Shown: positions 15,893 through 25,362 of the stretch, one piece after another
How the letters are laid out: each line of letters begins with the position of its first letter
How positions within the stretch are numbered: position 1 is the first letter of the stretch
Assembly: GCF_025770725.1 (NCBI RefSeq)
Contig: NZ_JANZKZ010000002.1
Location: 186,001-250,000, forward strand
From: Sulfurospirillum oryzae
Lineage (GTDB): Bacteria > Campylobacterota > Campylobacteria > Campylobacterales > Sulfurospirillaceae
Direction: 5' to 3'
Length of the DNA stretch: 64,000 nt
The notes under the pieces: model-generated
What the model was told of the DNA's origin: nothing
Databases searched by the model: none
Seen by the model: only the letters and a program-made list of their open reading frames with translations
Made by a program: the position numbers and the translations under genes

Positions 15893-16696
15893 ATGAAACA
15901 TTGTTTAACCATAGCGGGTTCGGACAGCTGTGGCGGAGCGGGCATTCAAGCTGACTTAAAAGCTTTTAGCGCCAATGGAACGTATGGCATGAGCGTTATA
16001 ACCGCAATTACTGCGCAAAATACGCAAGGTGTATTTGATGTGCAAGACATTAACCCCTCTGTGATACAGCATCAAATCGAAGCAATTTTTGATGATATTC
16101 GTGTCGATGCCATTAAAATCGGTATGGTCTCTCGCCCTGAAACGATTGAGATCATCGCAGAAACGCTTAAAAAATACCCCTTACCACCTTTAGTAGTTGA
16201 TCCTGTCATGATTTCCAAAAGTGGGTATGACCTATTACAACCTGAAGCCAAAAAAGCACTCATCGAAATTCTTTTACCGATGGCAACGCTTATCACTCCC
16301 AATCTTCCTGAAGCGGAAGTGATCGTTGGTTATAAGATCGATACGATTGAATTGATGCAAAAAGCCGCCGTTGATCTGCATAAACTGGGTTGTAAGTACG
16401 TGCTGGTTAAAGGAGGGCATTTGGAAAATGATGCCACCGATGTGCTTTATGATGGCGAGCAGTTTTATCTTTTACACTCTAAACGATTAGAGACGATTAA
16501 CACGCATGGAACGGGTTGTACGCTCTCTTCCGCCATTGCGGCTAACCTTGCCAAAGGTTTACATGTAAAGGAAGCAGTTGAGGAAGCCAAAGCGTATATT
16601 ACCGAAGCGATCACACATGGATTTAAACTAGGGCATGGCGTGGGGCCAGTGCATCATTTTTACGCACTTTACAAAAAAGCAGGAGTTGAGGCATGA
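15893..16696 (+). CDS. thiD: Hydroxymethylpyrimidine/phosphomethylpyrimidine kinase
   Basis: 267 residues of the ribokinase-like ThiD family. It phosphorylates HMP and HMP-P for thiamine synthesis. Motifs: TIAGSDSCGGAGIQADLK at the N-terminus, TAITAQNTQGV, DPVMISKSG, TPNLPEAE, and the anion-hole INTHGTGCTLSSAIAANL near the C-terminus. First gene of the riboswitch operon. It overlaps cytX by 4 bases (ATGA). LHVK near 223 comes from the iterated palindrome. Confidence 0.95.
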   Translation: MKHCLTIAGSDSCGGAGIQADLKAFSANGTYGMSVITAITAQNTQGVFDVQDINPSVIQHQIEAIFDDIRVDAIKIGMVSRPETIEIIAETLKKYPLPPLVVDPVMISKSGYDLLQPEAKKALIEILLPMATLITPNLPEAEVIVGYKIDTIELMQKAAVDLHKLGCKYVLVKGGHLENDATDVLYDGEQFYLLHSKRLETINTHGTGCTLSSAIAANLAKGLHVKEAVEEAKAYITEAITHGFKLGHGVGPVHHFYALYKKAGVEA

Positions 16697-17904
16697 TGGA
16701 AGAAAAGACCACATTAAGTGGATTTGGACTTTTTGCACTCTGGTTTGGTGCCGCTGTGTCAATGGCAGAGATTTTTACGGGCGGACTTATAGCGCCACTT
16801 GGGTTTAGCGAAGGTTTAAAAGCGATTCTTTTAGGACATCTTATCGGTGGTTTGATTCTTATTTTGGGTGGCTACATTGGAGCTAAAAGTAAGCTTCCTG
16901 CCATCATGTCTACACGCATCTCCTTTGGGCGTTATGGTTCGTATCTTTTTTCGTTTTTAAATGTGCTTCAACTCATTGGCTGGACAGCCGTGATGATCAT
17001 CTCGGGTGGGCGTGCTGCGAATGAGCTTGGCATTAGTCTGTTTGGATTTGATAGCATCAATACCTGGGCGATAGCCATTGGTGTTTTTATAGGACTTTGG
17101 ATTTGGCTTGGAAAAGTAGGGTTTCAAAAACTCAATGTCGTTGCTGTTGTTCTTCTTTTTGCGCTCACATTGGTTTTGTGTGGCGTTGTTTTTCAGGAGG
17201 GAAGCATTTTACATGTAAAGCCCACGGGTGAAATGAGTTTTGGCTCCGCGCTTGAATTGAGTGTCATTATGCCGCTTTCATGGTTACCACTCATTTCAGA
17301 CTATACACGTTTTGCGAAGAGTAAAAAAGGTGGACTCATCGGCAGTTTTACGGGGTATTTTGTAGGAAGCTCTTTGATGTACGCCATCGGTCTTGCCATC
17401 GCGCTTTATGCGCAAGATGCAAGTGTGGGAACGATGATGATGGCACTGCATTTAGGCTTTGCCGCTCTTGGCATCGTACTTCTCTCCACCATTACAACGA
17501 CCTTTTTAGATGCCTACTCAGCAGGCGTAACGTTTACGAACATTTTCCCCCAAATGAGCGAGCGAAAGATCGCGCTTGCTATGGCACTCATTGGTCTTTT
17601 GGTAGCACTTTTTACACCTATAGAGCAGTATGAAACCTTTTTATACGCCATAGGTTCTGTCTTTGGACCGCTCTTTGCCATTTTGCTGAGTGACTATTTT
17701 ATCTTTAAAAAAGAACAGATCGAGCCTACTTTATCTTTACATGTAGGCTCATTCATTGTGTGGGCAATGGGTGTTGTGCTTTATTATTGGTTTATGACAC
17801 TTGATTTAACGCTGGGATCAACACTGCCTACAATGCTTGCAACGAGCACGATTTTTATTATTTCAAAAAAGGCGATCGCATCATGGACATTAAAGAGCAA
17901 CTAA
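16693..17904 (+). CDS. cytX: Putative hydroxymethylpyrimidine transporter CytX
   Basis: 403 residues, about 12 membrane segments, of the nucleobase:cation symporter-1 family. FALWFGAAVSMAEIFTGG at the N-terminus, RISFGRYGSYLFSFLN and LPLISDYTRF fit the CytX subgroup found in thiamine operons. It sits between thiD and thiM under a TPP riboswitch, so HMP or a related pyrimidine is the likely substrate. It overlaps thiM by 22 bases. One exact palindrome encodes LHVK (17209), and a near-copy with one changed base encodes LHVG (17737). Confidence 0.88.
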   Translation: MMEEKTTLSGFGLFALWFGAAVSMAEIFTGGLIAPLGFSEGLKAILLGHLIGGLILILGGYIGAKSKLPAIMSTRISFGRYGSYLFSFLNVLQLIGWTAVMIISGGRAANELGISLFGFDSINTWAIAIGVFIGLWIWLGKVGFQKLNVVAVVLLFALTLVLCGVVFQEGSILHVKPTGEMSFGSALELSVIMPLSWLPLISDYTRFAKSKKGGLIGSFTGYFVGSSLMYAIGLAIALYAQDASVGTMMMALHLGFAALGIVLLSTITTTFLDAYSAGVTFTNIFPQMSERKIALAMALIGLLVALFTPIEQYETFLYAIGSVFGPLFAILLSDYFIFKKEQIEPTLSLHVGSFIVWAMGVVLYYWFMTLDLTLGSTLPTMLATSTIFIISKKAIASWTLKSN

Positions 17905-18686
17905 AAGAACAATTTATTGCATTGCAAAGTAAGCGAGCTTTGGTGCATCACATTACCAATTATGTCACGGTCAATGACTGTGCCAATGTTGTTCTTGCCA
18001 TTGGTGCTTCACCGATTATGGCAGATGAAATGCGCGAAGTTGAAGAGATGGTAAGTATTTGCGATGCGCTGGTTTTAAACATTGGAACGGCGAACGAGCG
18101 CACCATCACTTCGATGCTTAAAGCGGGAAGTGCTGCGAACGCTAAAGGCATTCCTGTCGTGCTTGATCCTGTGGGTGTGGGTGCGACTTCTTTTCGTCAT
18201 CAAAGTGTGGCAAAGTTGATGGAAGCCATACACTTTAGTGTCATTAGGGGCAATATGGCGGAGATAAAAACCATCGCGGGGCTTGAAGCCAAAAGTGCGG
18301 GAGTAGACTCGCTGGATCAAGAGAGCGATGGCGGTAAAATCGCTATGAGCTTGGCGCAAAAGCTAGATTGTGTGATTGCCATTACCGGTAAAACAGACAT
18401 TGTATCAGATGGCAGAGTTTGCTATGCACTGGAGAATGGTGATGTTGCTTTAACTAAGGTAACAGGAACGGGATGCATGAGTACTTCACTCATTGGCAGT
18501 TTTCTAGGGGCTTCAAGAAATGCCTTAGGTAGTGCCATTGCTGGCATCTTAACGATGGCAATTGCAGGTGAAATAGCCGATAAGAGCAGTGGCATGGGAA
18601 CATTTCACACCTCCCTTATTGATGCCATCAGTCAAATGGATGTGAAAACTATTGTGGATAAATGTAACATAAGCTTGATTAAATAA
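17883..18686 (+). CDS. thiM: Hydroxyethylthiazole kinase
   Basis: 267 residues. It salvages the thiazole moiety by phosphorylation. Family motifs: LVHHITNYVTVNDCANVVLAIGASPIM, LVLNIGT, VLDPVGVGAT, IRGNMAEI, AITGKTD and TGTGCMSTSLIGSF with the catalytic cysteine. Last gene of the riboswitch operon. A thiE to join the salvaged halves is not adjacent, but a ThiE-like gene is at 60.9 kb. Confidence 0.95.
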   Translation: MDIKEQLKEQFIALQSKRALVHHITNYVTVNDCANVVLAIGASPIMADEMREVEEMVSICDALVLNIGTANERTITSMLKAGSAANAKGIPVVLDPVGVGATSFRHQSVAKLMEAIHFSVIRGNMAEIKTIAGLEAKSAGVDSLDQESDGGKIAMSLAQKLDCVIAITGKTDIVSDGRVCYALENGDVALTKVTGTGCMSTSLIGSFLGASRNALGSAIAGILTMAIAGEIADKSSGMGTFHTSLIDAISQMDVKTIVDKCNISLIK

Positions 18687-18760
18687 TAAAAATTATTATT
18701 TAATATATAGTTTAGTTTTTCTGCTGTAAGATTGTACCATTACCATCAAAGGAGTCAATC

Positions 18761-19276
18761 ATGGCAAGAGTTGGAAATTCAATTATCAAAGGGATCGAGG
18801 TTCAAGAAATCATCACGACACTTAATCGTGCCTATGCCGATGAGTGGTTAGCGTACTATCAATATTTCATTGAAGCAAAAGTGGTCAAAGGGCTGATGAA
18901 AGATGCAGCCATAGCAGAGCTTGTGCAACATGCTGCTGATGAATTGCGTCATGCCACAATGTTAGCCGATCGCATCATTCAGTTAGGGGGTGCTCCACTG
19001 CTTCATCCCGCGGATTGGCTCAAACAGACCAACTGTGGTTATGATGCTCCCAATGATTTTGATGTAGTCGCTGTTTTAAATGACTCAATTAAAGGGGAGC
19101 AGTGTGCGATTGCTACCTACTCAAGCATTGTTGATCTCACACGCAATAAAGATATCGTCACTTATGACTTGGTTTCACAGATTTTAGCTGATGAAGTAAT
19201 GCACGAAGAAGATTTGCAAAATTTACATGATGATATTACTGAATTTATCAGCAATCTTAAGAAATCTATGAACTAG
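18761..19276 (+). CDS. Dps-like (DPSL) ferritin
   Basis: 171 residues, four-helix ferritin-like. Carboxylate and histidine ligands are visible: E in DEWLAYYQY, E..H in AADELRHA, E in KGEQC, and E..H in ADEVMHEE. Two cysteines (TNCGYDAP and GEQCAIATY) flank the site as in the Dps-like/thioferritin subgroup, where they form a disulfide pair. The protein would oxidise and store iron with peroxide. The start follows AAAGGAG. It is followed by a hairpin at 19306-19335. Confidence 0.85.
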   Translation: MARVGNSIIKGIEVQEIITTLNRAYADEWLAYYQYFIEAKVVKGLMKDAAIAELVQHAADELRHATMLADRIIQLGGAPLLHPADWLKQTNCGYDAPNDFDVVAVLNDSIKGEQCAIATYSSIVDLTRNKDIVTYDLVSQILADEVMHEEDLQNLHDDITEFISNLKKSMN

Positions 19277-19305
19277 ATTTCGTACCAAACTTTCGTTAAA
19301 AAGTG

Positions 19306-19335
19306 GGTAAGTATGAGTAAGATATCATACTTACC
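19306..19335 (+). terminator. Hairpin terminator after the ferritin gene
   Basis: A perfect 11-base stem GGTAAGTATGA (19306-19316) with TCATACTTACC (19325-19335) and an 8-base loop, starting about 30 bases after the stop codon. The following T-run is weak. Confidence 0.6.
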
Positions 19336-19558
19336 TTTCCTAATTTATACTCAAAATATATCTAATTTCCCAATATTAAATAAAAATTGAACATTTTTCA
19401 TCATCATTTGGTTACTTTAAGTTACATCAATTAATTTTAAAATGAAATATTTTTTCACATTACGCATAAGTGACCGAAGTATGACCAATGCAATGATAGC
19501 ATTATGAGTTTTGATTTAATTGTGACGAAAAAAATAAAGTAATAAATAAGGGGCGCAT
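19336..19558. other. A+T-rich leader before the soluble chemoreceptor
   Basis: 223 bases between the hairpin and the chemoreceptor start. No gene and no convincing promoter hexamer pair or sigma-28 element was found. An AAGGGG ribosome binding site lies just before the GTG start. Confidence 0.5.
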
Positions 19559-20656
19559 GTGTTTGGAGGTAAGAGTAGGGCATTAGAAGAGGTAAATCAA
19601 AATTTAGTTAAAGAGAATGAAAATCTTAAAAACGAGATTTTGTCTCTTAAAAATGAAATTGAAAAGTTGAGTGAGAAAAATTCAGAAAATCAAGGTACGA
19701 TAAACGAAAATCGGCTCATTTTAGAGTTAAATAGTATTATGAGTGATGGATGTAAAGTTGGTATAAGCGAAATTCAAAAAGATATTGAGCAAAATTTGGC
19801 AGCTGCTAAAGAGATTGCGAGCATGGGTGGTACCACTGTTTCAACGATAACAATCCTTGACGAAACATCTTCAGAGCTGATTGCTTCACTTTCGCATATT
19901 AATGAATCAGCGAGTGAGTCAAGACATCTTGCTGAAAATCTTCATCATAGTGTGGATGAGATTTCGAGCGTTATCAATCTCATTAAAGACATTTCCGATC
20001 AAACCAACCTTTTAGCGCTCAATGCAGCCATAGAAGCGGCACGTGCAGGTGAACACGGACGTGGTTTTGCAGTGGTTGCTGATGAAGTACGAAAATTAGC
20101 AGAGCGAACGCAAAAAGCAACATCCGAAGTTGAAATGAACATCAATGTTTTAAAACAAAATGCGGGTTCTATGTTCAGACAAAATGAAGAAGTTGAAAAC
20201 GTTGCGTTAGCGTCAAATAAACATATTGAGACATTCAAAGTAGAACTAAATAATATTCAAAAAAGCGCAATTGAGATCCAAAAAGACTCAAATACAATTT
20301 CTTATGCGATTTTTGTGGCACTAGCGAAGTTAGATCACGTTTCATTTAAAGCTAGAGGATATGGCGCTATCTTTAATAGAGACTATCAGCAAATGGTGGA
20401 TCACCATAATTGCCGTTTGGGCAAATGGTACGCAGGTATTGGAAAAGAAACGTTCCAAAATACCTCAGGGTATAAAGGTCTTGATGATCCCCATAAAATT
20501 GTTCATGAGTCCATCAACAAAGCTATCGCATATCTTGCGGAGGGAAATAGTTCAAATGATGCTTCAGTTGTGATTAACTCTTTTAAAAGTGCGGAAAATG
20601 CCTCTTCTAAACTCTTTGAATTGCTCAACCAAATGTTAACAGAAAAGAGTCAGTAG
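19559..20656 (+). CDS. Soluble methyl-accepting chemotaxis protein with CZB zinc domain
   Basis: 365 residues, no membrane segment. A coiled coil at about 8-50, then a short chemoreceptor signalling domain whose tip ([20 protein letters not shown]) is near 145-165, then a C-terminal CZB domain with the H..C..H..H zinc ligands ([24 protein letters not shown]). Soluble CZB receptors sense zinc-linked signals such as oxidants. The start is GTG 19559, chosen because AAGGGG precedes it and the nearby ATG is out of frame. Confidence 0.9.
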   Translation: MFGGKSRALEEVNQNLVKENENLKNEILSLKNEIEKLSEKNSENQGTINENRLILELNSIMSDGCKVGISEIQKDIEQNLAAAKEIASMGGTTVSTITILDETSSELIASLSHINESASESRHLAENLHHSVDEISSVINLIKDISDQTNLLALNAAIEAARAGEHGRGFAVVADEVRKLAERTQKATSEVEMNINVLKQNAGSMFRQNEEVENVALASNKHIETFKVELNNIQKSAIEIQKDSNTISYAIFVALAKLDHVSFKARGYGAIFNRDYQQMVDHHNCRLGKWYAGIGKETFQNTSGYKGLDDPHKIVHESINKAIAYLAEGNSSNDASVVINSFKSAENASSKLFELLNQMLTEKSQ

Positions 20657-20694
20657 TTTTTTGTATAATTTCACATCTAAGATAAGGTTACTAT

Positions 20695-21435
20695 GTGAAA
20701 TTTGAGTTTTTAGGAACAGCCGATACAGGGGGAATTCCTCTGCATCGATGTCAGTGTGAGATTTGTGAGAGCGCAAGGCTAAAAGGAGTGAGCAATCGTT
20801 CCAGCAGTGCTTATTTGGAGCTGGATGATGGTAGCGTCATTCTTTTTGACGCAGGGTATGATCTGTTATGTGATCGGTTCAATAAAAAGCATATCAGGGC
20901 AGTTTTTCTCACGCATTTTCATGCTGACCACTGTTTTGGGCTTATTCGTCTGCGTAAATCTGCTGATACCATTATCTGTTATACTCCAAATGACACACAA
21001 GGCTTTGGTGATCTTTTTATTCATAAAGATTCTATTGACTATCAAGTCCTTCAACCTTTTGAAGCCAAAGAGATTGAAGGTGTTAAAATTGTAGCTCTTC
21101 CTCTGCTTCATTCTAAGACGACACATGGCTATGTTATCTTTACATGTAAAGGTGTGGTAGCGTACTTGACAGATTGCGCAAGCATACCTGAATCTTCACT
21201 TGCGTATCTAAAAGCACAAAAGATTGATCATCTTTTTTTAGATGCGGCCTATACGCCATATTTTGAATCAAAGAAACATTTAAACTGGGAAAGTGCAGGG
21301 GAGTATATAGATGCTATTAAGCCTAAAAACGGTTATTTAATTCATGCGAGTTGTAAAACCTTACTTCCTTTACATGTAAAGAAAATAAGGCTGAAATACC
21401 CTTATATAGAACAAGGATTTACGATTGAGGTGTGA
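20695..21435 (+). CDS. PhnP-like metallo-beta-lactamase fold phosphodiesterase
   Basis: 246 residues. It has the MBL metal motif THFHADH (73-79), later LHSKTTHGY and LTDCA, and an N-terminal GTADTGGIP..RCQCEIC block. The order closely follows E. coli PhnP (GTGGAQGVP, CECAAC, LTHYHMDH, LNHSKLTFGY), including zinc-binding cysteines near the start. PhnP opens cyclic ribose phosphates in the C-P lyase pathway, but no other phn gene is nearby, so a more general cyclic-phosphate role is possible. GTG start. It carries two TTTACATGTAAA copies (21140, 21370). Confidence 0.8.
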   Translation: MKFEFLGTADTGGIPLHRCQCEICESARLKGVSNRSSSAYLELDDGSVILFDAGYDLLCDRFNKKHIRAVFLTHFHADHCFGLIRLRKSADTIICYTPNDTQGFGDLFIHKDSIDYQVLQPFEAKEIEGVKIVALPLLHSKTTHGYVIFTCKGVVAYLTDCASIPESSLAYLKAQKIDHLFLDAAYTPYFESKKHLNWESAGEYIDAIKPKNGYLIHASCKTLLPLHVKKIRLKYPYIEQGFTIEV

Positions 21436-21438
21436 AGA

Positions 21439-21732
21439 TTACTCTTCATCCTCATCGTCTTCAAATTCTTCTTCTTCCTCTTCAAAGTAGATGTTGTCTT
21501 CATTACCATCGTAGTTATAGTCACTTTGATAAATCGGATCGTCTTCCTCTTCATCAAACTCATCATCTTCATCTATTCCCTCTTCGTAGTCTTCTTCATT
21601 CATCAAAATATCTTCAACTTTGTCGAGAAACGCATCAATGTCACCATTAAAGAGATGCTCAAATCGCATCGCATCGAGGATGAATTCGCTAGAACAGCCG
21701 CTCTCTAAAAGGAGCTCTTTTAAGTCACGCAT
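21439..21732 (-). CDS. Small acidic protein of unknown function
   Basis: 97 residues. The first 45 residues form an ordinary, probably helical domain (MRDLKELLLESGCSSEFILDAM is its start region). The remaining half is an extremely acidic, low-complexity tail of Asp/Glu with a few Tyr. I do not recognise a family. It is convergent with phnP (stops 3 bases apart) and follows the ABC-F gene on the same strand. Highly acidic tails can mimic nucleic acid or bind basic proteins, but no function is claimed. Confidence 0.65.
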   Translation of the reverse strand: MRDLKELLLESGCSSEFILDAMRFEHLFNGDIDAFLDKVEDILMNEEDYEEGIDEDDEFDEEEDDPIYQSDYNYDGNEDNIYFEEEEEEFEDDEDEE

Positions 21733-21763
21733 ACTTTACCTTTGCTTTTTTCGCAATTCTACA

Positions 21764-23596
21764 CTAATTTTGGATGTTTTTCAATTGCATTTCATAGCTC
21801 TCAAAGAGCTCATCATGGTTTACATGTAAGGTTTCAAATTGCTCATAAAGCTTTTCAAGCTCGGCTTCATCGCTTTTTAACTCTTTTGAAATTCGCCCAA
21901 GTTCGCCGATGTCATTGCTAGAGGAACACGCCACCAAGGCTTCGTTTTTGGATTTCATAGCCTCTTCAAGCTTCATAATTTTTGCTTCACACTGTTCGAT
22001 CTGCTTTTTAAGAGGAGAGAGTTTAGAACTTCGCTCTTGAATAAGCTTTGTGCGCAGTTTCTTACTCTCCACATAGTCATTATTGGCTACTTTTTTGGGT
22101 GCAATGTCAGTCTCTTCTTCCCAGCCAATTTTCTCTAAAAACTCATCGTAATTACCATCAAAAAACTCTGCTTTATCATGGTGGAAAATGATGAGAGCAT
22201 CGGCTAATTTGTGAAGCATCATTTCCGAGTGGGTGACAATGATGGTAGATCCCTCAAAGTTTTTAATAGCATCACACAGTGAGTCAATGGAGTACATATC
22301 AAGGTGGTTGGTTGGCTCATCTAAAAAGAGAAGATTGGCAGGTGTCGCGATGATCTTTCCAAGCATAACACGACTGCGCTCGCCTCCGGAGAGAATGCTG
22401 ATCTCTTTTTCTGCCATTTTGCCGCTAAACATCATACCACCACAGATGGCGCGCACTTTGGTAATCCCTAAAAGTGGATCAACCTCATAAATTTCATCAA
22501 TGATGCTGTTTTTAAGATTGAGCCTTTGGATATTTGTTTGCCCAAAGTGTGCAAATGCTGTTTCAGGATGGAAGGAAAGTGTGCCTTGTTGTAGCGGTAA
22601 TTCGCCTGCTAAAACGTTTAGGAGCGTTGATTTTCCTTTGCCATTTTTACCGATGATCGCTAAACATTTTCCCTTTTCAAGTTTGAAAGAGAGGTTTTGA
22701 AATAAAGGACGTGCTGGGTCATATCCAAAGCCTATATTTTGGGCATCAAGTACAATTTTAGCGGGAGTCTTTTTGTAGTTAAAGTTAAATGAGAGATTGC
22801 TTTCCTCTTCAAGATCATCCATCTCTCCCATTTTCTCGAGCTGTTTGGCTTTACTTTGCGCCATAACCGCTTTGGAAGCACGGGCTTTTTGACGTGTTAC
22901 AAAGTCTTCAAGTTCCGCACGTTTTTTGTCTAAATTGGCTTTGGTTTTAAGGTAACGCTCATCGTCTTCTTCCAACTTGGCGTAGTACTTGTGACTGTTT
23001 CCCTCAATCATCATCAAACTTTTACGACGAAGTCCCATCGTGTGTGTAGTGATAGCGTCCATAAAGTCACGATCATGGGTGATGAGAATGATCTCACCCT
23101 TAAACTCTTTGAGGAAGTTTTGCAGCCAGCGCATCGAGACAATGTCAAGATAGTTGGTTGGTTCATCTAAGAGAAGTAAAGAGGGGTTTGTTGCCAGAAG
23201 TTTGACTAAATTGAGGCGAATTTGATAACCGCCAGAAAAGCTCATAGGGTCTTTGTCTAAATCTTCTTGAGAAAAACCAAGTCCAAAAAGCATCTTTTCG
23301 ATTTTGTAAAGGTCAAACGCTTCATCACCAGGCAAGGCAGAAGCACACTCTTCGCGCACTGTTTTATGGGTAAATTCGATATGTTGGCGAAGTGCGCCTA
23401 TGGTGTAATTTTTAGGAATGAGAATATCGCCTGAATCTGCTTCTTCTTCGCCTAAAAGAATTTTAAAAAGGGTAGATTTACCAGAGCCATTACGACCAAC
23501 AAAACCTATTTTATTGCCATGTGCTAGTGTAAAGCTGATATTTTCAAAAAGGGTTTGTGCCCCAAAATGTTTGGAAAGATTAGTGACTTGAATCAT
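21764..23596 (-). CDS. ABC-F family ATPase
   Basis: 610 residues with two ABC domains and no membrane segments. Walker A GRNGSGKST and GKNGKGKST, signature SFSGGYQIR and LSGGERSR, Walker B LLLLDEPTNYLD and LLFLDEPTNHLD. The inter-domain linker is basic and helical, and a C-terminal coiled coil (about 520-600) resembles Uup. ABC-F proteins act on the ribosome. The start is set at the canonical MIQVTNLSKHFG (23596). An ATG at 23608 is in frame but overlaps a TTACATGTAA palindrome and adds only four residues. Confidence 0.9.
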   Translation of the reverse strand: MIQVTNLSKHFGAQTLFENISFTLAHGNKIGFVGRNGSGKSTLFKILLGEEEADSGDILIPKNYTIGALRQHIEFTHKTVREECASALPGDEAFDLYKIEKMLFGLGFSQEDLDKDPMSFSGGYQIRLNLVKLLATNPSLLLLDEPTNYLDIVSMRWLQNFLKEFKGEIILITHDRDFMDAITTHTMGLRRKSLMMIEGNSHKYYAKLEEDDERYLKTKANLDKKRAELEDFVTRQKARASKAVMAQSKAKQLEKMGEMDDLEEESNLSFNFNYKKTPAKIVLDAQNIGFGYDPARPLFQNLSFKLEKGKCLAIIGKNGKGKSTLLNVLAGELPLQQGTLSFHPETAFAHFGQTNIQRLNLKNSIIDEIYEVDPLLGITKVRAICGGMMFSGKMAEKEISILSGGERSRVMLGKIIATPANLLFLDEPTNHLDMYSIDSLCDAIKNFEGSTIIVTHSEMMLHKLADALIIFHHDKAEFFDGNYDEFLEKIGWEEETDIAPKKVANNDYVESKKLRTKLIQERSSKLSPLKKQIEQCEAKIMKLEEAMKSKNEALVACSSSNDIGELGRISKELKSDEAELEKLYEQFETLHVNHDELFESYEMQLKNIQN

Positions 23597-23741
23597 ATAA
23601 AAACTCATTACATGTAAAAATTTTTGCTTAGTGAAAAGCGAGTGGTATTATAAAAAAAGTTTTGCAAGAACTTGATTAAACGCTACGACAAATAAGGCAA
23701 ACTCTATCCCTTTGCCGATAGCGTAGTTTTTAATTAAGTTG

Positions 23742-24536
23742 TTATTCTGCTTTCTTATTAAGCGTATTGAGTGTGTCTAGGATAGACTCTTTTTTGCTTG
23801 AACTATCAGGTCCTGAGATGCGCATGGTGAACTCGACACGACCATTTTTTTCACGACCTTCGGCTGTATCATTGGTCGCAAGCGGTTTGGTGTCACCATA
23901 ACCTGCTGAACTTAAGCGATCTTTGGCAATGCCATTGCGAACGAGGACACGAATAACAGCATTTGCACGTGCGCTTGACAACTCAAGGTTGTCTTGAAAT
24001 TTAGAGCCGCTTGGAAGTGCTGATGTATCTGTATAACCTTTTACGATTACTTCAACATTTTTTGGAAGCATTGCGATAATGTCAGAAACACGTTTTAAGA
24101 AAAGCATGGAGTCACTATTGATAATTTCTGCTGATCCTGCTGAAAAAAGAAGTTTGGTAGGGAGTTTTAAAATGGCACCATCAATTTTTTGCTCCAAAGA
24201 GCCTTCTCCAATGTTCATTTTTTCAATCATTTGCGCCATTCGAGCAATCTCTTCAAGTTGTGCAGAAGTTCCTCCTGCATTTCCTTTGTCTTTATCTTTT
24301 GCTGCATCGCCAGATTTGAGACTCATACTCATAACAGGCGTTGCTTCTTCAGGTTTAGCACTGTAATCGTAGATTTTGACAAACTCTTCTTTGAGTGCTT
24401 TCATCTTCTCTGTATTGGTTGAGGCAATAGCAAAAAGGGCAATAAAAAGTGCGAGCAAAAGACTGAAAAAGTCAGCAAAGGGTACTGCCCACTTCTCACC
24501 CGCTTCGCATTCAACTTTTTTACATTTTTTACCCAC
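23742..24536 (-). CDS. motB: Flagellar motor stator protein MotB
   Basis: 264 residues: one N-terminal membrane helix with the essential proton-binding aspartate (PFADFFSLLLALFIALFA) and a C-terminal OmpA-like peptidoglycan-binding domain (VKGYTDTS, LSSARANAVIRVLV, YGDTKPLATN). It anchors the stator to the cell wall. GTG start 11 bases downstream of motA, same operon. Confidence 0.95.
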   Translation of the reverse strand: MGKKCKKVECEAGEKWAVPFADFFSLLLALFIALFAIASTNTEKMKALKEEFVKIYDYSAKPEEATPVMSMSLKSGDAAKDKDKGNAGGTSAQLEEIARMAQMIEKMNIGEGSLEQKIDGAILKLPTKLLFSAGSAEIINSDSMLFLKRVSDIIAMLPKNVEVIVKGYTDTSALPSGSKFQDNLELSSARANAVIRVLVRNGIAKDRLSSAGYGDTKPLATNDTAEGREKNGRVEFTMRISGPDSSSKKESILDTLNTLNKKAE

Positions 24537-24547
24537 GTTATCGTCCC

Positions 24548-25321
24548 TTATTTGTCAAATTGGCTTTTTTTCTCTTCGAGTGGAGAGAGATAGTTAAGAA
24601 GTTTCATTTCCAGTGTACGAGGATTGTCACCGTGCGAGATGCCTAAGATACCCGCTAAAATGACATGTTTTTCTTTGATAATATCTTTTGATTTTCCTTT
24701 GAGTTTATGTCCCCAAGGACCTAGAAAGATGTATGAGCCTGCAATACCAAAAACGGTTGCAGTAAACGCACCACCAATACCATTTGCCATTTCTTGTGGA
24801 TTGTCAAGTTTTTGAAGAGCGAGAATTAGACCTAAAACCGCACCAATAAGTCCCATAACGGGGCTCGTTTCACCGGCATGTACCCAGTAATGCGCTGCAC
24901 CATGATAATACTCTTCCGTCTCTTCAATAAGAATCTCTAAAGTCTCTTCAATTTCATGAGCTTCAACACCATCAACTGCCATACTAAGACCTTTTTTGAA
25001 AAACTCATCATCCATTTGGTTTGCATGAGATTCAAGAGCCAAAATACCATCACGACGTGCAATAATAGCAAAATCAACGATTTGCTTAATGCGTGCATGA
25101 AGATCAACAGAGGACTTTTTAAAAATAACTTTAAACTCTTTAAATGCCCCTTTGACGTATTCTTGTGGGGTGGCTGTCATAGCTGCTGCCATAGCGGTTG
25201 GAATAACGATAATAAATGAAGTAATATGAAGAATATGGATAGGATTTCCACCTTCCATAATATCGCCAGTAGAAATTGTGGTAATGGCAAGTACCATTCC
25301 CAAAATGACGGTTAAGTCCAT
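24548..25321 (-). CDS. motA: Flagellar motor stator protein MotA
   Basis: 257 residues with four membrane segments. GETSPVMGLIGAVLGLILAL is the conserved third-helix region containing the proton-channel residues. The cytoplasmic loop carries RRDGILALE. It forms the stator ion channel with MotB. The start follows GGAG, and a near-consensus sigma-28 promoter lies 42 bases upstream. Confidence 0.95.
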   Translation of the reverse strand: MDLTVILGMVLAITTISTGDIMEGGNPIHILHITSFIIVIPTAMAAAMTATPQEYVKGAFKEFKVIFKKSSVDLHARIKQIVDFAIIARRDGILALESHANQMDDEFFKKGLSMAVDGVEAHEIEETLEILIEETEEYYHGAAHYWVHAGETSPVMGLIGAVLGLILALQKLDNPQEMANGIGGAFTATVFGIAGSYIFLGPWGHKLKGKSKDIIKEKHVILAGILGISHGDNPRTLEMKLLNYLSPLEEKKSQFDK

Positions 25322-25362
25322 ACGTTATGCTCCAAAAAATAATATTCAAACACTTTCAAGCA

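Noticed and set aside
17737-17748. A further palindrome copy near the end of cytX
   Set aside because: It reads TTTACATGTAGG, differing at the right arm, so it was not counted.
19999-20238. Near-identical signalling tips of the two chemoreceptors as evidence of recombination
   Set aside because: This hairpin tip is among the most conserved protein segments known, and the nucleotide sequences differ at many silent positions.
21439-21732. Plus-strand reading across the acidic gene
   Set aside because: The plus-strand frames there give low-complexity histidine/leucine-rich peptides, as expected for the complement of Asp/Glu codon repeats, and have no ribosome site.
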